From the NCBI GenBank assembly GCA_037952775.1, contig JBANAY010000003.1, forward strand, positions 28,024,001 through 28,088,000: a stretch of DNA of 64,000 nt, read 5' to 3'. A program made the position numbers and the translations under genes. This DNA is from Clonostachys chloroleuca (Eukaryota > Ascomycota > Sordariomycetes > Hypocreales > Bionectriaceae). How positions within the stretch are numbered: position 1 is the stretch's first letter; every line of letters begins with the position of its first letter. A model generated the notes under the pieces. That model was not told the DNA's origin, ran no database searches, and saw nothing but the letters and a program-made list of their open reading frames with translations. Below are positions 54,804 through 64,000 of this stretch, piece by piece.

Positions 54804-56105
54804 CTACTTGAGGCTTGCGAGAAGGATTATTAGGCGAGCGGTGAGTAGGCCGAGGAGAAATTGTGATGAGAAGGGGGTTGGGACCCAGTATTTTAACCCA
54901 AATGGAGAAGCCGGATCTTCCTCCTCTTTCAGGAGATTGTTTTCTTTCATCTTCTTAAGAAATTCAGAACATGCTTGCCCTGACTTATCAGCGAGGCCTT
55001 GGAGAAGTCTGGTAACATCGTATGGTCTTGACGTGGTAAGCCCTAGGCTATATGCACTAGCAGCCTCGATGGCCTGAAGAATCTGCGGTAGCCGGGTACA
55101 CAAGGTGTTATAGAAAACAAATCCATCCTCTAAGAGAGGTTTTAGTTTTTCGGCTTTGAGATAATCTGCTACGGAGCCTGCGAAGGCACTGATCCATTCG
55201 GGGGTATCGAAGACGTTAGTCCCACCACCCGAGGCGATCCAATGTGGTAGCTAGGCGAAAGAAGTTAGCAACAGACCGAGAGACGTGGTTTCTGCGTTGC
55301 GTGAAATGAAGAGCATCATATAACCCTATAATTGCAGACAACTGTGATGGAAAGTTTTACTATGCGTAAAAGGCTCAAGGACGGCACTTACCAGGAGAAC
55401 ATATGCCGCCATACCAAGACGAGCATGAAGCTTATCACCGGGCTTGGGAGGACCGATTCCAGAGAACAGAGCAACGAAACCTGTTTCGTGTTGAAGCCGC
55501 GAATTTCCTTGATCGAAATAGAGTTCTGCCTGTTGTATGACTGTAACAGCTGCCAGCATGTCAACGGTATATGCCTTGTCACTTTCTAAAGTATGAGCCA
55601 AGCTGTGAATTGCTTTCCCATAAGCCGGCATATGGGACAATGGAATCTTCTTCTCATTACGCTGGTATATATCCCAGACGTTACAGAGCAGTGAAGAAGC
55701 ATCAAGGAGACATGTGCTATCCCCTAGACGTGCCGGCAAGTATTTGAAGGGTTCAATGTGGATGACCATCCGCTCCTTGGCACCATCGATGTGATGCACC
55801 AAGCGACCGGCCACTAGGTCTGTAGGCGATGGTATCGCTGACCTGGGCTGTGTTGTTTGGCGACGCCGAGGTTGCCGGCTATTATTTGTGTTGATAAACT
55901 TGAGTAATGAAGAAGGTCCCGGACATGTTCGTCTCTTCCTTAAGCACTGGGAACAGGTAGGCCAGTTTTGATCGCACTACACGATGAAGAGGACAAAGGA
56001 GAAATTAGTTGTTGTGGGTTGGGTTGGAAGGCCAGCCTGAGAACGAACCTTTGTTCTCCGTGCTTTGCATGGCGCACAGGCACGCGACTTGGGAACTCCA
56101 GGCAT
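54804..56105 (-). CDS. Zn2Cys6 transcription factor
   Basis: Three exons: 56105-56049, 55976-55392 and 55250-54804; introns of 72 and 141 bp; 362 residues, all joints in phase 0. The tiny first exon (19 codons) starts MPGVPKSRACAPCKARRTK, and the second continues CDQNWPTCSQCLRKRRTC. Together they give the exact C-x2-C-x6-C-x6-C-x2-C-x6-C zinc cluster at residues 10-37. The middle (RLGDSTCLLDASSLLCNVWDIY, VTVIQQAELYFDQGN, HWIASGGGTNVFDTPEWISAF) resembles the C-terminal part of short fungal Zn2Cys6 regulators. The second intron has GTAAGT at its 5' end, a GCTAAC branch point and TAG; a shorter alternative with acceptor at about 55325 leads to a stop. It is a nuclear regulator with unknown targets. 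Because it is split inside the zinc cluster, only the second half is visible in simple frames. Confidence 0.85.
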
Positions 56106-56912
56106 GTCTTAACTAACAACGAAGGGTGTGCAGCTCGTAGCTGTCTGGCGGGAGGGTCTAATGAGGGGCGGTCAAGACGTCTGACTGTGATGTTATGCAG
56201 GGAATATCACCCATACCGAATGCACAAGGATTCAGAGTCAAGGTTGCAGGAAGATAGATTGCAGAACTGCTCTACAAACTCAGAGTATTGTAGTATATGC
56301 CAAAGATGCTCGAGTAGCGAACTCTACGGGGACTCCTATTTTAGCTGCCGGGGACCAAAAGTTCCGCAAAAGAAATTTCTCCGCAACAACGAACGCGACA
56401 CGTGTGAGACAAAACCTTCGACAAACCCCACCTTTTAAACGGTCTACATTTCATTGTGAGATCACCACATCAATGATCGATCACGTTGCCAGAGGAGAAA
56501 GATTGTCCAGCCGCCTCCTTCTGACGTGTCAGCTCAAGCAGATTCTAAGCGTTATATATCAAATCTATATGGTTACGAACAACAGCGTGAGGAGCAGAAC
56601 CGGGTCAATCACTCGGGCATTTCTCGGTCCTAGGTCAGCACCCTAAAGGCCAATGGGATGAATTTCTTGAAGTAATTATGCTGGAGAATTATTCAAGTTT
56701 GTTGCACAATCTTACAGGGCGCCAATAGCCTCATCATTTTTGGTGTAGGTGCTTGTCTAATCTGAACGGGGGTTTCAAGACGGAACCGGCCTTCTGAAAA
56801 GCCTCCGACCCTGAATATCCGCCCTACTATATTTGAAAACTAATCCCAACATAGGTATTCATGTAGCTTGCCACGTTAAAGATCTTGCTTAGGTCTTCTA
56901 TCTTCCGCAGAA
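56106..56912. other. Divergent promoter region of the Zn2Cys6 gene and the alpha/beta hydrolase gene
   Basis: About 800 bp. Small plus-strand frames here (55968-56646) are not supported. Shared promoter space makes co-regulation of the two genes plausible. Confidence 0.45.
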
Positions 56913-58022
56913 ATGGCCCCGATTTGGTCAAGACAGCCATTCAAGGCGGCCTATATTGCCTTCGCTCTTTTGATCAAGATCCCAGTACTTCTGGTGCTCT
57001 CACCTAGATTCCTTTTTCCAACATTTCGCCCGCTCCCGACTCTCACCTTCCGGATCACTCTCTTCGCCAGGCTAGTCCGCGAATATATCCTGTTTCAAGC
57101 GCAGACTCGTTCGAACGACAAAAGCGCTGTGGAAGCTAGTCAATCTAAGGCGAAGGACCGTTTTGCCAAAGCCCAGACGGGCGATGCAACCCTCTACAAT
57201 GATATCTTAGAAGTAACCCCGATCATCAAACCCGCTGAGGTCGGGGGCCTTTGGTACCCTGAACCCCCGCCGCCTTCTAGGGACCGAAAAGACGAGAAGG
57301 TTGTTCTTCATTTCCCGGGAGGGGCATTTGTTATAGCCTGTGGTAGCGATATGAACGGCCGAATATTCAGCCCTTTTGTACTGAAAGATCTCAAAGCGGA
57401 CCGGCTCTTCCTTGCTCAATACCGCGTTGCAGAGGGTCCCGGTACGCGATTCCCCGCAGCACTTCAGGATCTAGTCACATTCTACAACTACATTCTGTTC
57501 TTGGGATACAAGCCTTGCAATGTCCTCATCTCCGGCGACTCCGCGGCAGGCAATCTCACGATAGGTTTGGTTCGATACTTGGAGCAAACAGCAGTTCTCC
57601 CGTTACCTGCTGGTGCGATGCTTTGGTCTCCCTGGACACATGTGACAAAGTCAGCTGGGCAAGATTATCTGAAAGAGACGAACGCGGGTGCGGATATCTT
57701 GGCACCGGAAATACTTCAATGGGGAGCAGATGCGTACCTTCCGGAAGATTGGCCATCTAAGGAGGTTGTTCCTTATGTTTCCCCTTTACACCATCCGTTC
57801 CGAACCTCAGTTCCGGTTTTCATTCATGGTGGAAAGGCTGAAGGTTTCTGTGATACTATCCGAGTCTTTGCAGAAGAAATGTCCGAGGTGGAAGGGAACC
57901 GCGTGAGGCTTCACGAAACAGATTCAGCTCCACACAACTCAGCGTTTTCCCACCTCGCCACAGGATTGACGGCAGCGATCCAAAGAGCATTTGAAGATGC
58001 TAGAGATTTTTTCGATGACTAG
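56913..58022 (+). CDS. Alpha/beta hydrolase fold-3 (hormone-sensitive-lipase type) with N-terminal membrane anchor
   Basis: Single exon, 369 residues. Residues 12-35 are hydrophobic (AAYIAFALLIKIPVLLVLSP), a likely membrane anchor. The oxyanion-hole motif is HFPGGAF (133-139) instead of the commoner HGGGF. The nucleophile is Ser210 in GDSAAGN, and the likely catalytic His is His341 in APHNSAF. The acid residue is expected near GGKAEGFCD, where Asp or Glu could serve. Members hydrolyse esters or lactones of lipids and secondary metabolites; the substrate is unknown. The gene is divergent from a Zn2Cys6 regulator. Confidence 0.85.
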   Translation: MAPIWSRQPFKAAYIAFALLIKIPVLLVLSPRFLFPTFRPLPTLTFRITLFARLVREYILFQAQTRSNDKSAVEASQSKAKDRFAKAQTGDATLYNDILEVTPIIKPAEVGGLWYPEPPPPSRDRKDEKVVLHFPGGAFVIACGSDMNGRIFSPFVLKDLKADRLFLAQYRVAEGPGTRFPAALQDLVTFYNYILFLGYKPCNVLISGDSAAGNLTIGLVRYLEQTAVLPLPAGAMLWSPWTHVTKSAGQDYLKETNAGADILAPEILQWGADAYLPEDWPSKEVVPYVSPLHHPFRTSVPVFIHGGKAEGFCDTIRVFAEEMSEVEGNRVRLHETDSAPHNSAFSHLATGLTAAIQRAFEDARDFFDD

Positions 58023-58328
58023 CATTGATGGGAAGGTATCCACCTACATCAGTGCACATCATGGTTTCTTGTTGGTGGTCGACAACGTTTGAAAATATTC
58101 GGAGGACTTGCAATATAAATTTGGCTGCCAATATCTTTTCTCAATCCCTTTTCATTGCCACGGCTGGCAAAATGCCACAGCTACAGGTCATTTAATGGTA
58201 GTGATAAATTGCTTACTTTCCTGGTTAGAGTTTATAGCTACAACTGAGGCTTACGATCAGAATCAGCAGAAGGAGCCAGAACCGTCTTATTAGGAGTTCA
58301 AAATCATAGCATCGATGTGCCCTTTTTA
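58023..58328. other. Intergenic between convergent genes
   Basis: Short 3' region; nothing else seen. Confidence 0.5.
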
Positions 58329-61300
58329 TTACTGCTGCAGTTTTAGGGCAGCAAGCGCATCTGTAACAGGAGTCACAGAACTCCAGCCAAGCGAACTCAT
58401 TTGCAACGACTCAATGTATAGATCAAGTATTGCAGGCATGTGGCATGCACAGAAAGGGATGTTTCCGATAGATGCCTTGGCACGATTATCGTTCCAGAAT
58501 CCGAGCTCCCCATCGTTTTGCAGCTCCATCAGATCGTAGACGGCTTTCACGCCTCGATGAGTGTGCCACGTGTTGTCGTGCTGTGCAGATGATGTTTCGC
58601 AGAGGTCGCAGCTCAACACCGAGCGGCAGATGGCCCAAACAACTTGGGCGGCGCGGAAGAGGCATGTCACCGTCGAGGGGCAGATGAGAGAGCGCGAGGT
58701 TTTGATGCTCAGAGCAGTTTCCTTGAACAGCTGGAGGATTTGTACTGCATGCCACAGAGCCTGTTTAGCGTTTGAGGATTTGGTCCAGAGCTGTATCCGG
58801 GCTTCGAAGCGGCGGATTAAGGATGGGCTGTAGTTGTTTGTGCTTAGACCGTCGATCAACCGTTGTATGAGCGTGAGGTCTGCGTACATGCGGAGAAACG
58901 ACATATGATACTGCATTTTGGCAGTGAAGTAGAACCACGTTTCTGTGCTCTTGTCACAGAACCCGACATTGCGTCCGGTCAAGTGGTCCATAGTTGAGCG
59001 CCACATATCCAACTGCACCTGCCAGCTGAGCCCGTATCCGGCGATGCCCACGCTGGCTTGGCGGATGTCGAACGAGGGAGAGACGGAGTAGAGGGTCGTT
59101 TCGTGCTCATGCTGCACCTCCTCCCATAGCCGAGACTGCATGGCGACTACCCCGGTCTCAAAGTCTTCGGGGAGGAGAAAGGCCAAGTTCGGCCGGATTG
59201 TATCCGACAGTGCTTGCATGCACGTCAATGAGTAGGTCTTGTCCATTCTTCCTAGAGGCTCCCGGGCCAAAGCCAACTCCCACTCTCCAACAGTGGTGGC
59301 ATTCCATGCCGCCTCGGAGCAGGGGTAGTGCAGACACAACTCCGGTACGCGTATTGACGGCGGATAGTCGCGGAGCAAGTGCAAGTAGCAGTCGAGACGA
59401 AATACTGCATATGCCAACCTAAGGTTGGGCGAGTTAGCATTTGACATGCAGCAGATTTAGGCTACAAGGTTACCTCTTCTTTTGTTCACGAATGAGCCAT
59501 CGGCTGACGTGGCTGGCAGATTTCTCGTCCTGAGCTACAACTCCCTCAACGCGGAAGTATCCAGCTTCTCTGGTACACATGGTCAGAGTTGGCAGGGCCA
59601 TACAAGCCATTTTTATAAGTTCTGTTTCCTGGATAGACAAGTTAGTATTAGATGGCCGAAATGTTAGATTTTGATCCAACGTACTCCAATATACCAACCA
59701 AACAAGATGTTTAGTAGAAGGGCTTGAAGGGTCTCGAGGTGTTCAATATCGCTCGGCCGCTAATGGTTACACAGTTAGACCATATAATCGGAGGTGTGAG
59801 AAGCAGACTAACCTCTATGGCTTTTAGCAGCACCCGTTGAGACAACCATTTGTGCAGTCGTATTGAAGGAGCTCGCGAGTCAGGATCGCCCTCTAGAAGA
59901 CCGCCTATCAAGCCAACCGCGTGCTGGAGCTCGGAGGTGCATTGAGACTGACTGAAACTCGCTTTGTGCAGTATTGGCCAGTGGTTGTGGAAGCTCGAAA
60001 AGTACCTATCAATCATTCGCTTTTCCAATATTGTAACAGAGGCATGCCCTAGCTCGGCAGGTATCGGAAAGCTGGCAGTGGAATAGTTCCCCGGGGTGCC
60101 TACAGACATGCTCTCCCAGACTGTCTCGCCTCTAGACGAATGGAAGTCAAGTTGAGTCCTACTCTTGTGATGTAGTGCTGTCAATTCTTCAATGTCATAT
60201 GACGCTTCTGACTGTCGACGATGCCCCGAAGCTGAAGTATTTGTGTTTGGAGATTGCGCGAGGCTCGCCTGAAGTGATTCCTCCCAGGACTGGAAGACAT
60301 TGGGTCCAGGGGTGTATGATTGGCTGAGGCCAAGGAGTGCTAGGGCATCATTATTGGCGCTATTGTGTCCATCATTTGATGGTCGGGTGGAGGCACGACG
60401 TCCACCCGTAGTGTCCAGCGGACTTATACCCCTTTCTTGTTGGAAGTCGACGGTTTCTAGATCCGGTAGCGCATGTCCGGATGAAGGCTCAGAATAGTTG
60501 ACCTCATCTTGTTCACTTCCCCTGGCAACTTTAGGCCTTCTCTCTGAAGATGGATGTACTGGGCTAGTACGCTCCAGATTTACTCTCTGAGAGTCCACGG
60601 AGCGAGTTTCACGGCCGATAGGAGGAGTGAGCATATGTAGCCCCAAGAAACTTCTTTCTTGAAGACTAGAGCCAAACCCGTCAATGGACAGCAGGTCCGA
60701 GATGCCGGATGTACTACCAGCATGATTCTCACTCGCAGTGTCTAGCTCCATTATATGGTCCTCCTTAGGGTCTGTTACATGCTGCCTTGAGTTTTCTCTC
60801 GGATGTTGTTCAGGCTGCGATAGATTCAAGTTGCTTCGCGCATCATCGATGCTCTCACTTCGGTTTCGTGGACTGTGGTGGGGGTAGCCAACAACGGCGC
60901 AACCACTCGATCATCGGTATCTATATTCGCGCAATGGATGTTGACTTCTGTATCCGTGGGCAGCGACTCGTGCGGAAAGGGATTGCTATTGGGTATTCGT
61001 CGGGCACGACGACAAACACGGTTGGCCTCTCGGCACCTGGCGCATTCCTTCTGGCCGTCGCATTTGACCTTCCGGCGGTGGCAGAAATCGCAAGCGCTGG
61101 CGGCACGACTCAAGGACGTGGATTTGTTGTGATGCAGAATGTGGCGCTTCAGAACGTCGCTGCCGAGGTGAATTAGCAGAGCCAGTTCGCCATCCGGTCT
61201 GGGCGAACTTCTTGCGACCAACCTGCGAGAGAACGAGCGGTTGCACTGATTACAGGAGAAAGGCTTCGAATTGGTGTGTCTGCGCTCGTGGCGTATGAGA

Positions 61301-61359
61301 TGCTCTCGTCGTCGGAAGGCGAGGCCGCAGTTCTGTTCTGAGCAGACAAACGCCGGCAT
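58329..61359 (-). CDS. Transcription factor with two C2H2 fingers, a Zn2Cys6 cluster and a fungal-specific regulatory domain
   Basis: The start is the ATG at 61359 (MPAFVCSEQNCG). Exon 1 ends at 61223, and a 63-bp intron (61160-61222) splits finger 2, giving FSCNQCNRSFSR joined to SDVLKRHILHH. Exon 2 carries the cluster CDFCHRRKVKCDGQKECARCREANRVC (C-x2-C-x6-C-x5-C-x2-C-x6-C). Later joints are clear: introns 59760-59812, 59629-59684 and 59419-59473 link FHNHWPILHKASF and RVLLKAIE to RPSDIEHLETLQALLL, then ETELIKMACMALPTL, then LAYAVFRLDCYLHLLRDYPPSI, and the stop is at 58329. One joint is unresolved. Exon 2 runs to a TGA at 60826-60828, while the next exon is in another frame, open from about 60925. 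Either a weak intron lies between about 60870 and 60990 or one base is wrong. The regulatory domain is the Fungal_trans type. It is a nuclear regulator of unknown targets, about 950 residues. Confidence 0.82.
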
Positions 61360-61800
61360 AATCACCGGGTAAGTCAGTTGGCCCAAGATGAGGAGTCGAG
61401 ACTTTGACCGAAATCTGGGGAGAGTGAATCGAGTCTGGGGTTAAGTGGATTATTTATAAGCTCACAGAAATGCTTGGTCATAACACTTGATGGTTTTGGG
61501 ACTAGGCGGGAGAGGGAAACGTGTTTTGTTAGGGCAATATCCGATTCCACTCCCACCGGAAATCGATAACCTCTCCTTTACGAGTCACGATTCTTGGACT
61601 GTAGGAATATTCTAGCTCGGTATTTCTCGCGACGTCGATTACGTGGGGATTTCTTAAAGTTTGTCAATGCATGCTGTCAAGATTCCATACATATTAGGTT
61701 ATACGATATGTAGTCTAAGGAACTTAGATAATTAACAACCCCTTGCCTGTGAATTGGCTATGACACTTCTCATGTTTTAAATTACCTGAAACCAACTGAG
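61360..61800. other. Intergenic
   Basis: Promoter side of the C2H2/Zn2Cys6 gene and 3' side of the MFS gene; no other feature seen. Confidence 0.45.
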
Positions 61801-63825
61801 CTATTCCATATCCTGATGCTTGCCGATGATATTTTTCGAGGCAATCCACCCTCTGGCCCGCTTCCCGAAAATATACCTACGATCGTTAGTTAGGCACCAT
61901 GCTCAAAGAAAAGGGGCACATACATGGGAATGGCAGTGAGGCAACATCCAACGGTGATGCCGCCAATGGCGAAGAAACAAGCACGGACACCCTGAGTCTC
62001 GATCCAGCCGTTTAGGTAAAAGACCAGCCCAAATGCAAACATGTTCTTGATAAAGTTCATGACGCCGATCGCCTCACTGGCATGGTCACGGTGGCAGTCG
62101 ACGACGTACGTGATGACACCGGTAGCGCCGAGCTGGATGCCAAGGTTGATCATACCAAGGCACACCACAACGGGGACGGGCCATGGGTCTTTGGCGTAGC
62201 TCGACTGTCCCCAAGCGAAGAATCCCGCTCCAGTGAAGGCAAGGTACGCGGCCATAATAGGGAGACGGAACTCTGGCTCTGTTACCGATATCAGATTAGC
62301 TGCAATTTCCGTCGCCGAATCACGGGGCCATACCGTAGATACCACCATTCCGTTTTGCTAGGCTAGTTCCAAGCCAGTCGGTCAAAGGCCCGGCAATCAC
62401 CATTCCCAGAACAGAGGCGATAAAGGAGGAGGCATTGATGGCTCCTACCGCAGTGACGGAGAAGTTGTATGGTTGGGCGGAGAAGATTTGGGAGAGACTG
62501 ATGGAGATGCCAACAAGCCACGAAATGCAGATGGAGAAAAGAATCGAACCCCAGAAGACTGGCAGTGACACAACCATGATAAAAGGCTGAAATAAATGTT
62601 TCCAGAACGAAGCGTCGCTCTTGTAGCCGCTGTATGGCGTGAGGGATTTGGCCCAGGATTGGGGATGGATCGAAGCCTGATCAATATCGTCCGCGACTTG
62701 GCCGGATTCTTTGGCGGCGTCATCTACCTCTTCAACGGTGGACTTGATTTCTGAGCCTTCTTTGCCTTTCGAGGACTACGGCCGTTTCGCCATTGTTCAG
62801 TAAATCTGACCTTTGCTGAAGTACGCTTGATGTCAACTCACCTTAGTCTGCGAGCTCGGGGCTGTCTGTGTGTGGCGAGCAAAGGCTGTCTCCGGCATCC
62901 AAAAGATTGCCATAATCAGATGAACACCGAAAGCGCCACCCATGGCGTACAAGGTAGCGCGAAATCCTGCATATTCAATGATTGGTCCACCTTCAAGAGA
63001 TATCATAAGTTAGCTATCAAGAGGAATAGCGGTGGACTGATGTCGACTGACTGATGACAGAAGCTAAGTTAATACCGCCCAGGACGGAGGTTGAAAAGTG
63101 AAGAACGAAAGCCCCTCTCGTGGACAAACCTATAGTGCAAGGCGAGTTAGTTAATGACCGTTGCTACGCGTGGTGGGCATATATGTGGAGGGCGCAGGGA
63201 ACTCACCAGACGTCAGCAATGGAGGCGGGCACAAGGGCCTCAAGGGGGGCCATGCAGAAACCAGTAAACAACCTCGAGACAAAGAGAGAAATGAGGGACT
63301 TGGATGCAGCAGCCCAAAAGCAAGTGACCATCAATCCGAGGGTTGTAAACAGATAGATTGGTCGTTTTCCGTACTTGACGGCCAAGCTGTTCCAAAACAG
63401 ACTCCCGAGTCCGATGCAGCCGATTAGCCCTCCTTGCATCCCAATGTTCCAAATCGTGAGGGAAACCTCAAACTGCTGCGAGAGCTGGACGAACGCGGGG
63501 CCCAGGATTGGACCAACAGCTGTTTATCTCTTGTTAGAAGTCGGAAGAGACGGAGGAGGACCACGGTGTTTACCTCCCACGGCGCCGCAGCCGAACATGA
63601 AGGACATAGTGAAGAGCTCCTTCTTCCGGCGGGGCCAATTATAAGGATCGTTGGGATCGTCCGAAGGCTGTGGGACAAGGATGATGCCACTCTTTGGGTC
63701 TCGCTTGAGGTTGGCGCGAAGGGGGTGGCATGATCGTGGTCGTCCGGTGTCGCGTGCAGCTCGTTCAGAGTAGCCGTCCCCGGGACATGCTCGAGCTTGG
63801 TGTATTCAAGAACCCCCAAGCCCAT
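61801..63825 (-). CDS. HOL1-like MFS transporter, seven exons, two frame breaks
   Basis: Exons on the minus strand: 63825-63574, 63519-63207, 63129-63052, 62990-62842, 62775-62334, 62278-61924 and 61876-61801. All introns are GT-AG, 47-77 bp. The order of motifs fits DHA1/HOL1-type permeases: N-terminus MGLGVLEYTKLEHVPGT, then PNDPYNWPRRKKEL before the first membrane segment, GLGSLFWNSLAVKYGKRPIYL, VPASIADVWFVHERG, FWMPETAF, a long cytosolic loop (62775-62600), LTDWLG, and a C-terminus MYIFGKRARGW encoded by a tiny last exon. Two breaks occur: in exon 1 at a run of five G (plus strand 63721-63725), where one more base restores RANLKRDPKSG; and in exon 3 at the four-base run 63112-63115. Without both corrections the protein ends early. 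Substrates of this group include cations, polyamines and toxic compounds; none can be assigned here. Confidence 0.78.
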
Positions 63826-64000
63826 GGTGGCAAAGATATCAAACCTTGTCGTTGTTCAAGATGGTATTTATCGGAAGACTAGATTCGTACAGTGCGTGCT
63901 GATCAGTAGGAGTTGAACGGGGTTGCATTTCATATTTATATTCAATACCTTGGTCAATAGGCATAGGACATGACAGGTGAATCGGAATTCCCCATCCGGG
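63826..64000. promoter_or_regulatory. 5' region of the HOL1-like transporter
   Basis: Last 175 bases of the window, upstream of the ATG at 63825. On the minus strand there is an AT-rich TATAAATATGAAAT-like stretch (about 63927-63945), a possible core promoter. Confidence 0.35.

Overview
This window looks like a filamentous ascomycete chromosome (Pezizomycotina, probably an Eurotiales-type genome; genus not determinable). The evidence is single genes with 44-141 bp GT-AG introns, Zn2Cys6 regulators, a HET-domain protein, an AA9 polysaccharide monooxygenase, F-box proteins and SNG1/DUF3533 and MHYT membrane proteins. Gene density is low in the left half, with gene-free stretches of 4-5 kb, and higher from about 28 kb onward.

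Layout. 0-2.3 kb: 3' end of an FMN-dependent hydroxy-acid dehydrogenase, then a short-chain dehydrogenase. 2.3-7.3 kb: gene-free, with most copies of an 11-bp motif, CGTGGGGGTCA. 7.3-14.9 kb: a condensation-type acyltransferase, an F-box protein, an F-box remnant and a decayed DUF4470-like gene. 16.2-18.6 kb: a P/Q-rich protein of unknown function and a secreted AA9 enzyme. 18.6-28.6 kb: mostly empty, except for a large perfect hairpin (22.4-22.7 kb) and a striking secreted repeat protein (23.25-24.52 kb). 28.6-43.4 kb: homeodomain/C2H2 regulator, HET protein, MCT-like transporter, M20 peptidase, a membrane protein of unknown function and an MHYT protein. 46-53.2 kb: Ser/Thr-rich secreted protein with two six-Cys modules, sugar transporter, ankyrin protein and SNG1-like protein. 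54.8-63.8 kb: Zn2Cys6 regulator, alpha/beta hydrolase, a large C2H2+Zn2Cys6 regulator and a HOL1-like transporter.

The most interesting object is the repeat protein at 23.25-24.52 kb. It has a signal peptide, an acidic region of nine-residue repeats, and five nearly identical 57-64-residue strongly basic units. This looks like a precursor that is cut into several cationic peptides, but no processing partner was found nearby. A second theme is gene breakage: three MFS transporter genes carry frameshifts, and each break lies in a G/C homopolymer. These are either sequence undercalls or real decay. No secondary-metabolite backbone gene, tRNA, rRNA, CRISPR array or intact transposon was found. 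All function calls come from reading motifs by eye; no database was searched.
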